From assembly GCA_050084515.1 (NCBI GenBank), contig CM114272.1, positions 8,990,001 through 9,054,000 on the forward strand: a DNA stretch of 64,000 nt. Reading direction: 5' to 3'. The position numbers were made by a program, and so were the translations under genes. Source of the stretch: Blasia pusilla. Lineage: Eukaryota; Marchantiophyta; Marchantiopsida; Blasiales. Below, piece after piece: positions 46,980 to 58,261 of the stretch. The stretch's first letter is position 1; every line of letters starts with the position of its first letter. The notes under the pieces were generated by a model that had not been told where the DNA came from, ran no database searches, and saw only the letters and a program-made list of their open reading frames with translations.

Positions 46980-47640
46980 TGATGTGTTGCATCCTCAAAC
47001 CACAATGTTCAACTACTCCTAAGTTGACAATCCATGTCAAGCAGTTCAGGTCCATTTCCTGACCGAGGACACGTCGTCGTGATGCCTCTAATGGTGACGG
47101 TATTGTCGTCACTCCTGTGGGGAATCCCATTCCTCGCTCTCGCTTATCGGCATAGGGATCCACCAACCGTTGTACCTGGTCATCCCAAACCAAGTCAGGT
47201 CTGGCCTCCTTGAATGAATAGGAATCAAGAAAACTCAAAAATGTAGGAAAGGCTACCGGTGCATGCCAATCCTGTTGACCATATTCAATGGCGGTCGATC
47301 ATCATACCTCACTGCTTGTGATGGAAGACCTGATCCATAATAGAGTCACCAACAACGGGATGGGCACTCCATTCTTGCATACACCGTCCACAACATCTCA
47401 TGTGGCACCAAGTTGGTCCACCAAAGATGCGGGCGATGTGCTCGTGAACCTACACTCATCGCATCGAACAACACTGTTGTACCAATCCATGCGCGCACCT
47501 GATGTGCACTCGTCATCACGCAGAACCTTGACTCGTCCAAAATTGGCAGATTCTCCATAATATACGATGTAGAACGGGATTGATGCTCCTGCAAGTGTCG
47601 CAAGATCCTCATCATCTCCCAAAATAACATGGATCGTTGT
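46980..47640 (-). pseudogene. C5 DNA methyltransferase domain of G2, N-terminally truncated
   Basis: From the 5' break it reads PQRSMLFWEMMRILRHLQEH (equivalent to DPRSGMFWEM in G1), then YIMENLP (motif VI), VRAWIGTTVLFDAMSVGSR and AHRPHLWWTNLVP (motif VIII-like). After a frame change it has ADKRERGMGFPTG, then RRRVLGQEMDLNCLTWIVNL (motif X). The motif I and catalytic PCQ parts are lost with the 5' end. Because G2 keeps the same tail next to RT in the opposite orientation at a separate place, the methyltransferase belongs to the retrotransposon family. Confidence 0.88.
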
Positions 47641-49686
47641 GGAAAGTTTGGTCGAAAACCAAATCCAACCAAAGTTGATGTCATTGAAATGATACGAGAA
47701 TGCGAAAACATCACCAAAGCGAGAAGGTTTTTAGGAGCTTTTGTATTTTATCACATGTGGATTCCTCATTTTGGCCACATATCTGATCCTTTGTATGAAC
47801 TCTTGAGAAAGAAGAAGAAGTTCACTTCGGAGAAAAAGCAAAGAGCAACAATGATGCAGTTGACGGAGGCATTGAAGTCACCATCAGTTCTGCGACAAAT
47901 GAGTTACGAATGTGGAAGACCTATAATCATCACAGTGGATACTAACCCTATTTTTCGTGCGCCTACTCTCCTTGAACATTAATCTTTGTTGTTGCGGAAG
48001 CGTGCGTTCAATAGGTCACACTCTCAATGTTGATCTGCATCCAAACACGCACGCACATTAGTCGGGTCTGGATCAATCATCGGTTCTAACTTGTCAAGTC
48101 CTTGACTTGGCCTCTCATCAAGCTCAACCTTCATAGTTTCGCGGTTTACAACACATGCAAGTCTTGAAAGACTTGGGACAGACTTTCTGGTCGGTTCAAG
48201 AAGCTGAAATGGAATTTCGCGCCTGGTGGTTCCAACTGTCCAATGGACATCCAATGATTCCCTAACTGAGACTCACACAAAGTGAATCACGGGTCAGAAT
48301 CCAATAATGGCTTACGATGTCTACTCTCTTGGACCACGTTTGGGTTTCGAGTTCCAACGCAAAACTCTCGTTCCATCCCGTGCCCTTGAGACGTCGTTTG
48401 GTGCTTAAAGTGGGGTTCGTATTACAAGACATCTTGGAGAGACTCCCCCTTACTAGTACTTTTGGGGATCTCTAAGGTCCCCCTAACTTTAGGGAAAGAC
48501 AGTTGGCCCCTCAGTTTGGCCCTCAACCCGATTGCTCTCACAATTATTTTTGGCCAATATCTCAGCATATACTTATGCGTTTGCTGACATCTTTAGTGCG
48601 TTGGAAGTGTCTTAGGATAAGCTTTCAAATGCGCTCTTACTTGTCCTAAAAGCATATTGGGGCTAAATGTTATGGTCCAAAACTCAGTCAAATTCCCCAA
48701 ACTCTAGTCGTGTTCCAAAATTGGTTCTCACCTCTTTGGCAACCAACCTTCCAAGACTCAACTCATCTCCCGTCTTGGTTCGCGTTTGGTCAAGGTTTCC
48801 TTATCGTGACCACTAACCCATGAAACACACAACTCTGTTTTGTGTTTCGTCTCTTGGACTTTTCCAAGAGACCTTTCCAAAAGCCTCTCTAAAGCGCAAT
48901 CATCGTAGCGTGAGTCCACTAGAGTTCTGATGTTCCGCCTTGCGCCTATTTGGTGTTCGTTTGGTTATGAAGGTCGCAGCACTATTGCTATTGGGTGGGC
49001 TTTTGGCTAGGATGATGCGGAAGGAAGAAGGTTTACATCAAGGTTTGGAGCTTGTACACTTACGGAACGACAAAGGAGGTACCCTCAGGTAAAGAAGGAC
49101 CTTTGGGGAGTTGTGATTGCAATGAAAGTTGAGAAGGAGTATCTTATGGGAGCCTATATATTGCTTGAGGTTGATTTTCTACATCTATTAGGTATGATTA
49201 TAAATTTTACAACTCCACATATAGCCATGTTACGTTGGATAGCCTACATTAGGTCCTTGAATCCACAAGTGAGACATATAGCTGGGAAAGAGAACTCACT
49301 AGCTCACATGTTGTTTAGAGCTATATTTAGTCAAGAAAAAGATATGGAGGCAGTTGAGATAGATGAAGATGATGCATATGTGTGGCAAGTGTCATCTCGA
49401 GAACAGAGTGGCATAGAGGATGTTATAGCCTTCAAAGAGAATTTATACAAGGGGTTTTCAAAAGAAATTGGGCGTTATGTAAGTACTCTTCAAAGAGACG
49501 GAGGGTGGACAGACAAGTTCTTCAAGCAGATTCGACATAAGTTGTATGGCTATCTACTACAAGATGGATATCTTTGGAAAAGGCCAAAGAGGAGAGATGG
49601 AATGCCCTTGAGGGTGGTGGATAACAATGGGACAAAAATTCAAGTGCTCAAAGGATTCCATAATTCTTTATGGATAGGACACATAA
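47641..49686 (+). mobile_element. second gypsy family (RNase H-integrase), split by a nested LTR
   Basis: The 47.65-47.95 kb part reads GRKPNPTKVDVIEMIRECEN, ARRFLGAFVFYHMWIPHFGH and CGRPIIITVDTNP, the RT tail and RNase H start. After the LTR at 47953-48981 it resumes in the same frame with TIAIGWAFG-stop-DDAEGRRF, then QRRYPQVKKDLWGVVIAMKV, AMLRWIAYIRSLNPQVRHIA and KVL-type integrase N-terminus FHNSLWIGH, ending at 49686. It differs from G1/G2. It has one stop (TAG at the GWAFG site) but is otherwise well preserved. The catalytic integrase core is missing, cut off by a second LTR. Confidence 0.88.
47953..48981 (-). repeat. solo LTR E2 nested in the gypsy RNase H domain
   Basis: A 1029-bp copy of the E1/E3 LTR, with left end TTTCGTGCGCC (TGTCG in E1) and right end CGCAGCA. 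It is flanked by a perfect 5-bp target duplication, CTATT at 47948-47952 and 48982-48986. Removing LTR and one CTATT restores the RNase H frame across the site. Confidence 0.92.
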
Positions 49687-50659
49687 TTTCGTGCGCCTAC
49701 TCTCCTCGAACGTCAATCTTCATGTTACGGAAGCGTACGTTCAGTAGGACAGACTCTCATCGCCAACGTGCACCCGAACATACTCACGTTAGTCTGGCTT
49801 TGGATCAAACGGCCTTCCAATCCACTAAGTCCTCAACTCGGCACCTCATCAAGCTCAACCTTCCCTCATTCCTAGGTTCCCACCATGGGCAAGTCTTCCG
49901 AGACTTGGGATAGTTTTTCTGGTTAGTCAAAGCACCTAAAACGGCGTTTGGTCGCCTAGCAATCCCAACTATCCAACGGACCTCGCATGAGTCCCCAATC
50001 GAGACTCAAAAATATAAGTCGTAAGTTGGAATCCAATAGGGACCTCCGAAATCCACTCTATTGGACTTGGTTCGGATTTTGAATCCTACTGCCAAAACTC
50101 TCGATCTATTCTGTGCCCTTGAGTCGCCCCACGGCACCCAAAGTGGGGTTCGAGCCCCAAGCACCCTTGGATACCTCCCTCCTTACTAGTGCTTTTGGGA
50201 ATCTCGGCCGCTCTTTTTGGCCCTCAACTCGACTCCCTTTTTAGCCGATTTTGGCCCATATATGGGCTTTTGCTCAAGCGCTTGCCAAAATCTTTGGTGC
50301 CTTGAAGCCGGCTCTACATAAGGTTTCCAACGCTACCATATTTGTCCGAAACGCATATTAGGACTAAAAGTTATGTTCAAAAGTACAGTAACAATTTCCA
50401 AATGTCAGCCGTGCCCCAAGTTTGGTTCTTACCCTTGGCCGCGTCTCCTTTCAAGACTCATCATTCTGAAGTCTGGGTTCCATGTTTGGTTCTGGTTTCC
50501 TTAGTCGTAACCATAAGCACGTGAAACACTTGAAATGCTCTTCGCGCTTGCATCTCGCACTTGGGCTTCTCTAACTCCAAAGCGCAAACCATCCTAGCGT
50601 GAGCTCGCTAGAGTTTGGACTTTTCGCTTGGCGCTCATTTGGTTATGAGGGTCGCGACA
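49687..50659 (-). repeat. LTR E3, one LTR of an element inserted into the gypsy integrase
   Basis: A 973-bp relative of E1 and E2, with left end TTTCGTGCGCC and right end GGGTCGCGACA. Flanks do not match (CATAA on the left, CTCAC on the right), so it is not a simple solo LTR. The right flank read on the - strand is a purine-rich AAAGAGGGGTGAG directly before TGTCGCGACC, as at a polypurine tract. So this appears to be the 3' LTR of a - strand element whose body lay to the right. Confidence 0.75.
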
Positions 50660-50672
50660 CTCACCCCTCTTT
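50660..50672 (-). other. candidate polypurine tract next to LTR E3
   Basis: On the - strand AAAGAGGGGTGAG immediately precedes the LTR start TGTCGCGACC. Only about 200 bp of possible internal region follows before other sequence. Confidence 0.55.
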
Positions 50673-50888
50673 AAAGGTTGATGCCCTCATCAATGCAAAC
50701 CTTTTTTTATGTCTTTTTGGGAAAGCCGACCCCTTGACATCGAATTGCGTTCAGGTAACTAACTCGAAATTCCTCTTTTGGCTTAAGTCTTAGGTTGTCG
50801 CTTGCAACACTTAGCATCATTTAGCATCTCCTCTTCGATGAGCCTAGACCGATTCTCAATCGATCTAACCTATCAAATAAGCTAACTT

Positions 50889-51212
50889 ATGTCGCTACCT
50901 AAAATTTGTTGTTCCATCTTGTGTTGGCAACTTCAAGTGGGAGATGAAGTTCACATCACAAAATCAAAGCTTAGTAGGACAATATTGGGAAATTGTGTGG
51001 TTAGGGGTTTGAGTGGACGGGATAAGTTTCATGGAAGTGATATTCCTCCAGGAATAGTGCCAGTCGAACTCAAGACTATCTATCTTGCTTTTTTGGATCA
51101 TAAGTTGTGGCAGCCAAATGAGCATGACTTGCCACCTCAATACACCTTGGGTGATGCTCTTGGGGGTTCAATTCTCTGGCTTGAAATGAACTTGAAAAAA
51201 GTTGTACATTAG
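50889..51212 (+). pseudogene. fragment of a CACTA-type transposon protein
   Basis: A 107-codon frame: VGDEVHITKSKLSRTILGN, KFHGSDIPPGIVPVELKTIY, LPPQYTLGDALGGSILWLEM. It resembles the C-terminal domain of plant CACTA/En-Spm-associated proteins, where an acidic P-x-x-x-TLxDA-x-G-x-x-xxW pattern is usual. This is recalled similarity, not a search result. Its place, 1.2 kb inside a CACTA-like terminus, supports the call. It has no catalytic transposase part, so it is either a fragment or a second exon. Confidence 0.5.
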
Positions 51213-51649
51213 AGATATCCTCTAGTTGTAGATGCAGTTCAGTTAGTAATACTTGTTGATGTTTTGTTTCACATGCAATTTTGATAGCGTACCAACACTA
51301 GGGATTAGTCTACATGAAATTATCTTTGTGATATACAATGGGCCATTTTGTAAATCCTTTCTATGAATATATGCATGCCCTTGTAGTTCTATCTAGTTAT
51401 GTTTCTTACTTCTTGCCGATGTTTGAGATTATCTCATGTCCCTGCTCACTGTCTTTCAATCTGAAACTTGTTAGTAGGAGTATAACTAGCTACTAAATAG
51501 AAGGTATTCTCTGTTGGATTTTCTTTCTTGTCTTTCTTCACTCACTGTTGTAAGTTTGAGACGGGGAAGGGTTTTGTATAGGGGGCATCATATCCTACTT
51601 GAAAGCCATACTTCAAGTATCTTCCCCTAATTTAGAGGAAGATAATGAA
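51213..51649. other. AT-rich spacer in the CACTA-like element
   Basis: No gene seen between the transposon-protein fragment and the block of subterminal repeats. Confidence 0.4.
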
Positions 51650-52430
51650 CATCAAATAATGTAAAATTGTCATACATGATACTAAGTCAAGTCATATTAA
51701 AGAAACTGAGTCATTTACAAGAGTCATATTTGCTCAGCTTATGTCATTTTTTGAAATGAAACTGATCAAGATGACTCAATCATATTTTATGACCATCATC
51801 ATAAGTCATTTCAGAAAAATATGAGTCCTCTATATGACTTATTCACATTTTATGACTCAAGAACACAATCATTCATACAAATCAGAAAGATCAATATGAC
51901 TCAAATGATCACCATGAGAACCTTTTAGGTGACCTATATGACTCAATAGATGACTCATGTATCACGACTCAATCATTTTAACAAATTTTGGTGACTTATA
52001 TGACTCATTCATGTATCATGACTCAATCATTTAAAACCATCCAAGTGATAGATATGACTTAGTCATAGATCATAACTAAGTCATTTTGAAAAATCCGAGC
52101 GATGAATATGACTAAGTCATAATTTCTCATTGCCATGTGTCAACACATAATTTGTTTTCTTCAATTAATTGCCATGTTATATGCTGACATGGCAATCGGA
52201 ATATATCACTATATTATGTCATACGTGGCTTGATAACGTGTCAGTCATTCTTAATAATGACTAGTTAAAATAATGACTAGAGTTATTCTAAAATGACTCT
52301 AGTCATGGCATGATACATGACTAGGATTTTATGACTCCGTGAGTCATCAATCATTTTCAGTCATTTATGGACATATATGACTACCATAAGTCATAAGAAC
52401 TAGTCATAAAAACCAAGATTTGTTACAGTG
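51650..52430 (-). mobile_element. CACTA-type terminus with subterminal repeats
   Basis: Over about 780 bp the hexamer-like units ATGACT and AGTCAT occur dozens of times in both orientations, often as TATGACTCA or TCATGACTA. The block ends in CCAAGATTTGTTACAGTG at 52413-52430, which on the - strand starts CACTGTAACAAATCTTGG, a CACTA-superfamily terminal sequence. Dense short subterminal repeats next to a CACTG terminus are the hallmark of this superfamily, where they bind the transposase. The other end was not found. Confidence 0.75.
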
Positions 52431-52461
52431 TTTGTAAGTCCAGCATACCCAGCTTCAGTAT

Positions 52462-53096
52462 AGTCACGTCTTTGAGGATAAATCGGTGAGATCTAGTAGA
52501 GCGCCTTTATGAGTAGTGGAAGACATACTCAGTAGGTTGAGGATCACATACTGAGGCCCTAGGAAACCCGAGAGAGCAGGTTTCCCCTTCGTTTCGGCTC
52601 ATTTGGAGCCATATTTAGGAACTTACTATTTTAGGTAAGTACCATTTTTACTATATGATCACCTTTCTATTTTTTTTAAGTGGCCTTTGACCTCCTACAT
52701 TAGGTCAAGAGCCAAAGAGGTCACTTGGGAGAATAGGTTGGATGGAGCTTGGGAGAGGAGAAGGGTATACCTCAAGGAGAGAGAGCTTGAGAGCTCATTT
52801 TCTCTTTGTTGAACCTCTTGGCATGAGGCGGCGGAGTTATGGTCCCTTGCCTTGTGAGTATAACCCAAGCCTCTCATTAGGAGAGTGGGTTTGGTTTGAC
52901 ATGAGAGAGAGTGCACACCTTTGAGAGCTATGGTGTGAAATGGTGTAGAGAGAGATTGGATCTTACTTTAGGGAGATATTTTGGTACTTATCGCCTTTGT
53001 GTTTGGATGCCATGAGTTAGCATGGGATCGTGCGTGTTTGTGTGTGTATTCGGTGACAACGATATATATTGTGTAGCGATGTGTATGTGCACGATA
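52462..53096 (+). repeat. dispersed repeat X, copy D (longest)
   Basis: About 635 bp in the opposite orientation to copies A-C. It starts TAGTCACGTCTTT and ends GTGTATGTGCACGATA. It contains GAACCTCTTGGCATGAGGCG, CTCATTAGGAGAGTGGGTTT and a CGTTTCGGCTCATTTGGAGC stretch shared by all copies. It has no coding capacity, and near-TG...CA ends suggest an LTR. Confidence 0.75.
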
Positions 53097-53134
53097 GTAC
53101 TTAACAAAGTAATAGTACTTTGTAACTTTGAATT

Positions 53135-54130
53135 TCAGCTGATATTGGCATTGTTGAGTAGAAAAAAACTCCCTGAAGTGGATTTCTTGGAATCAAACTC
53201 TCCAACCCAGTATGCATCAGAATAACCATGAAGAATCATACCTTCCTTTGATCTATGATACTTGATTCCAACTTCAAAATTTCCTTTGAGGTATCTCATC
53301 ACCCTCTTCACTGCTATCCAATAAACCCTTCCTAGATTGTGCATAAAACAAACTATGTTGCTTACTACAAAAGCCAAGTCAGAGCGAGTGCAGATAGTAG
53401 CTCACATCAGACTTCTCACAACATGGTGATATGCCACGTCAGCCGTATCTGCATTGTCTTATTCAAATTACGGACAATCATCCGAAGATAACTTCTGTCC
53501 AGCTACCATGGGAGTATTTACGGGTTTAAAATCATCCATTGAAAACCTCTCGGAATTCTTGAATGTATCTCCTTAGCCTCAACTTAATCCATCCCTTATT
53601 TTTGTTCCTCAAAACTTCCATGCCAAGACATTGAGTGATTTCACCCAAGTTTGACATTTCAAATTCTGAATTGAGTAGATGGTTTACTATGTAAAATGAT
53701 TGTTTCTGATTACTGAGAAGGATAATATCATCCGCATATAAGGCCAACATCACAAATCTCTCTGATGATCCAGATCTAATATTTCAAATTTTGAACTAAG
53801 TAGATGCTTTACTATGTAAAGTGAGTGTTTCTGATTACTGACGAGGATAGTATCATCCATATATAAGGACAACATCACAAATCTCTCTGATGATCCAACA
53901 AAATAAAGATTTTGGTCAGCATCAGTAGCCTCAAACTCCAAGGTTTGAGTGAGATATGAGTCAATCCTTTGAAACCACTGTCTAGAAGCTTGTTTAAGCC
54001 CATACAAAGCCTTGTTCAACTTACAAACCTTTCCAGACAATTCAACACCTTCAAGACCTTATGGAAGTTCCATGTAAACTTCCTCTTCGAGAACTCCATG
54101 AAGATTTCCTCTTTCTCCAATTTGATAGGG
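53135..54130 (-). pseudogene. Ty1/copia RT-RNase H fragment (decayed)
   Basis: The - strand reads GKVCKLNKALYGLKQASRQW (about 53.98-54.04 kb), LSLYMDDTILVSNQ (YMDD, about 53.85 kb), LALYADDIILLSN (YADD in a second partial copy, about 53.73 kb) and LGEITQCLGMEVLRN. It ends with YWIAVKRVMRYLKGNFEVGI and YSDAYWVGEFDSKKSTSGSF (RNase H, about 53.2-53.33 kb). The order RT then RNase H, and the KALYGLKQA motif, are copia-type. Frames are broken, and integrase and Gag are missing. Confidence 0.9.
53656..53905 (-). repeat. tandem duplication of about 125 bp in the copia RT
   Basis: ATTTCAAATTCTGAATTGAG at 53656 recurs as ATTTCAAATTTTGAACTAAG at 53781. Both run through the polymerase motif (YADD or YMDD) to TTTGTGATGTTG on the coding strand. 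About 10% divergence shows that the duplication is old. Confidence 0.85.
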
Positions 54131-54139
54131 TCTCTTCAA

Positions 54140-55560
54140 GTTTGGCTATGAGGGCTAGTATAATGGTAGGATGAAACATAATGCTAGAGCATACTCTAGA
54201 GACCAGGTCCCTTTGTACATGAGTCCACACATCCATAATAGCCAAACTTGTATTCATTCTCCATGCATGATTAAGGAACAATGGTCCTGCTTCACCGATA
54301 CTTGCTCCCTGTGAGACTTCAAATCTTGGTGTTTCTGTTCCACTTGGAGGTTTCCTTGGATTCTGTTGAAAGAAATATTGGAACCGACTCCAGAATCAGC
54401 TTTGCACTGGCCGGTATCACTACACTTTCTTTAGACCATACTCCAATGCAGAAGGAACCCCAGCCTACTCCCACACCAAGGGCAAGGCCCCCCTTGCCAC
54501 TCATACTAATAAGGTTTATTTTTGAATTCAACTCCTTTTCAGTGACAACCAACAAGCTTCGTAATTGGTTTCGAGCACAAAATAGCAAACCATGGTCCAT
54601 GATTGTGTGCGCACTACTCTGTTCTTCTCATTCTGGAACCAATTTTGGTTTGGAAACATTGATAAGCATCTCAACCACACTAGTCACCCAGATCAAGGCA
54701 TTGAGACAGTTGATGGAAACTAGCTTTAAATCATTATCTCCTTTGGACAAGAGTAAGCCTAAGCATTTACAAGACTATGTGTCTTCGTAATAGGCCTTAG
54801 TACACCTCACCCATCTTCATCTATTGGGTAGTTTAAAAGCCCAATTCTTGAAAGGGCTAAATCCAAGTGGGGAATGAAAGTGGACAAAAATGGTAGAGTC
54901 AGATCACGGGCATGCACCATCATATCCATTTGGAAGTTCTCTGATGCAATCTTTTCGCAAAAAGTGCATAGAAAGTGCAACACTGTTGCCAATATACCAA
55001 GGATCTTGTGTGTTGTACTCTTCAAGTTAGTTTCCCCCAATTGTTTCTCTTCACAATCATGCAGATATTGTTTTACACGATCATGAATTGTTGAGATGCA
55101 GTCAAGGGATATCGATTTCAAAGCAATGTTCAACATTTCCATCGCAACACTCCAAGCCGCTAGCAGAGTCCTCGGGAGGAAAGCAATCACGAAGTTGTTC
55201 GTACATCATACCGGACAACCCTCCGACTGCTATCATAGGGGAACACCCAAGTGCTCGTGCCAAGAGGGACGGATCTAGGCATGAAGCTGTGTCAGGATGG
55301 AAGTCACATGCAAAAGCTAGAATGTCAACCGTTGGACGAGGATGTAACCTCCGAAGGGCGTCAATGGTAACATCTGAAGGAGGAGCCATGTCCATTGGAC
55401 GAAGGGCACGAGCCGCTCGTGAGTACTCAACGGCTCGTCCAAGTGTCATACATCATCGCAACCTGATTGCTACAAGATCATCCCTCGGGAAACCAAGTGA
55501 AGTGCTACCTCTAGCATATGCCACAAACTCGCTCTGCAAAGATTCGCAATTGCTCTAGGG
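54140..55560 (-). pseudogene. broken host-gene fragment, possibly RPAP1/MINIYO C-terminal region
   Basis: The - strand shows several collinear open segments: 55449-55102, 55190-54807 and 54600-54319, plus 54281-54130. The marker is GLALGVGVGWGSFCIGVWSK (about 54.43-54.48 kb), close to the G(F/V)G(I/V)GWG...GFWS segment I remember from the C-terminal half of RPAP1/MINIYO proteins. It is followed by SAKLILESVPIF and LNHAWRMNTSLAIMD..RDLVSRVCSSIM, which fit the part after that segment. RPAP1/MINIYO helps import and activate RNA polymerase II. Stops and frame changes show decay, and it abuts the copia fragment. The upstream part (TIDALRRLHPRPTVDILAFA) I do not recognise, so the identity is tentative. 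Confidence 0.4.
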
Positions 55561-58261
55561 GGGGGTCACTATACGAAAGGCTCTACATCACCTACGACGT
55601 TTTAGGGACTAGACCTCCCCTAACTTATAAGTGAACAACTTTTTTTTTTCTCACCCTTATGTACTTTAAAGGAGTCAATTTTCATTTTTGGTACCCCTAA
55701 AATTCTTTAAGTAAAGCAATCACTTGAAATAAATAAGGCCTTGAAAGAAAAGAAAAGTACCAAATTAAGTGAACATCCAACATGTTGTCCTTACATTATG
55801 ACAGAGCGGGATTTAGCCTCTAATTGAGCAAGAAGCCCAACCAGCGGATCTGTCATCCCCCTAGCCTACTCCCTCCCACTAACCTACTCACAATTCAATA
55901 GTGTCAAGTACACTCCAAGCACAATCCACAAAAATATTGAATCCAATATGTCTCAAACATAAAAAAAAACTCACACTTTGAGTATATGTAGTCAAAGCAT
56001 GTAAGTCAACTAAATCAAATATGTATATATATTCTATCTTGTACCCGTGATTTCATTCTCAAGTTCGCATTAGAAATCACCATTTCAATATCAATCCATT
56101 GCACATCTATTGCATCATAAGTGAACAAGGTTTTGTTGTTACCGTGGTCAGAAGACTTGTACCAATTACACATGACACTACAAATGCTTCCCTTCTCTCT
56201 ATGAGGAGGTACAGGCATGTCCATAAAGTCCAAGGCAACTGATTACTGCAGTTGAGTGTTTGTCTAAGGTTGGCGCATGGTGGCATTACAAAAGGCAAGG
56301 CGTATGTGGCTCCATGGAGAAGCATACAATTGCAGCGGAGAGATGGCAAGGAGAGGAAGATTTTTATTGGGCATATTAGGTTGCAAATATCTCTCTTTCT
56401 CACAACCAAAGCTGATTCCTTCCACAACCAAATGTGAATCAAAAAGAGAGAGAGAGGTCACATGCTTACCTGAATCAGCTTGCAAACAAGAGGGTGGATA
56501 ACAATAAGTCGACCAATGCCGAACAATGGTGAACCAACTTCAACAATAAGCCAAAAAAATAGACATACACGAACGATTCCAAAGAAGCATAGTCCATCCG
56601 TCCGAGGTTCAAGTATCGGAGGATGTAGATCCAATTGAAAAAAAAATGCCTTCACCTGCTTCACGAGCAGCTTCACTAGTAGGTGTTACTTACCACGGAT
56701 CGAAGAAAGCTTTTCAACATATCTGCTATTCGGGGAAAAACTCGACACAGGATTGATTGAAGCTTGCTCGATCCTCAAACCTCCCTACAACCAGCATGTA
56801 ATTTGCTTGCAAGCTCCTCTTTTGAGTGGTAGCTATTGGTATTATCTTGGAAGGTTTTCCCCTAAACCCAAACCCGGTTCAAGTCTACTAAGGAGAAATA
56901 GTGGAAAAATGGTTAAGTGGGGAAACCATTAAAAAAAACACTATCATTTTCCCGCTAAATTTTCCTGCAAAAAATCAAAGAATTTCCTACCTAGGGAGGA
57001 AATTTATTATATAAAAATAATTTTGAAATAAATATAAATAAATTATATGCAAAAATGTGTAATATGTATATATATTTTGTGAGTATTAACCCTATCTTAT
57101 GTGAACGTCTTCCATGGAAAGGCAACTAATATAAAAACCCTATTTTTCCTTTAAGAGCGCCATGAAATAAATTGAACCCTATTGTTCTTCCACAAAGCTT
57201 AATAAATCTTATGAGGAACGCAATTAAAAAACCCCTTACTTTGTTGCACGTGATGGGGCATATTTGTGGAAGTGAGACCCCCAAGCAATCGCCTCCTTGA
57301 AAATGCCGCAATTGGGCCACAACCTCTTTATGACCAGCCTCCCCCCCTCTCCTCGGGTATAACGAAGACACCATCGTGGAAGGAGAAGTAGCAGATACTA
57401 AGAAAGCTCATCCATAGGATCAAGTGCGATCCTAGATAGAGGAAAGAGGAAAGCATGGCGGTGTTCATCCGGAATGGCATCCCATGGATCAACCTTGGCA
57501 GGGAAAACGGAAAGGGCAAGGAAAACGGATCTCAAAGAGGCCTATGATGCTGCCAAGGTGGGACCTCAACCACTCCCATGTCTCGGGAAGGAGCGATGAT
57601 GCAGGAAGCACCGAAGAGCATTTATGGTCAATTGGAGGAACCACCTATCCAAATCTATTAAAGTTAGGATGTATAGCCGCTAAGTGGTTCCGAATTCCTG
57701 AACGAGTGAAAATTCGGGACAACACGGGTATTTTATATCATCCGACTAGACGACCCACGGGTTCCCACACGAGGGGCTGATGCAGGTTGAGGCATGGATG
57801 CCGCTCACCAAGAAGAGAATATGACCCCTTCCATCAAACTCGAGATACAACCCCCACCACCCCCATTCGAACTAGCACTGCTGGTAATCGACTCTCTTCC
57901 CGTCCACGGTAATGTTCCCGTTAATATGAACTCTTATCTACCATCATCATCTAGGATTTCTAACTTAACCCCATCCCAAAACAAACTAGAGATAATATAC
58001 AAATTCTAAAAATACTAAAACAAAAGGAGCGAAAACATAAAAAATATTCCTCAAAGTGGGGTAGTAGAGAAACATGGACCAAACATAATGGATTAAGATT
58101 GTAGTGGAGAGTTCCGCCATTGTCGTCGAGTAATTTGTAAGGGGAATATTTTCATGGGGAAACGAAATTTTTGCTAAACTTGATTTGAACTTCTTCATAA
58201 TGGACTTTAGGGTTACGGTGAAATCAAAATTCGATAGTGTGCATCGCTTCGGAATCGAGCT
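55561..58261. other. AT-rich region without a clear gene
   Basis: Short overlapping frames on both strands (56107-56442 on the -, 57484-57780 on the +), none recognised. The last 100-200 bp should hold the promoter and 5' UTR of the small gene at 58262. Confidence 0.4.

Larger units (their letters stand above)
43560..47640 (-). mobile_element. Ty3/gypsy retrotransposon G2, 5'-truncated second copy of the G1 family
   Basis: Read on the - strand from 47.64 kb: methyltransferase (from just before motif VI), linker, RT, RNase H, integrase and PHD finger, in the same order as G1. Protease and Gag are missing because the element ends near 47.64 kb against a different gypsy element. The frame is broken many times, though less so in the methyltransferase tail and PHD. 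The two copies differ at many positions, so they are not a recent duplication. Confidence 0.9.

Noticed and set aside
55088-55558. 156-codon + strand frame
   Set aside because: Antisense to the host-gene fragment; no recognisable content.
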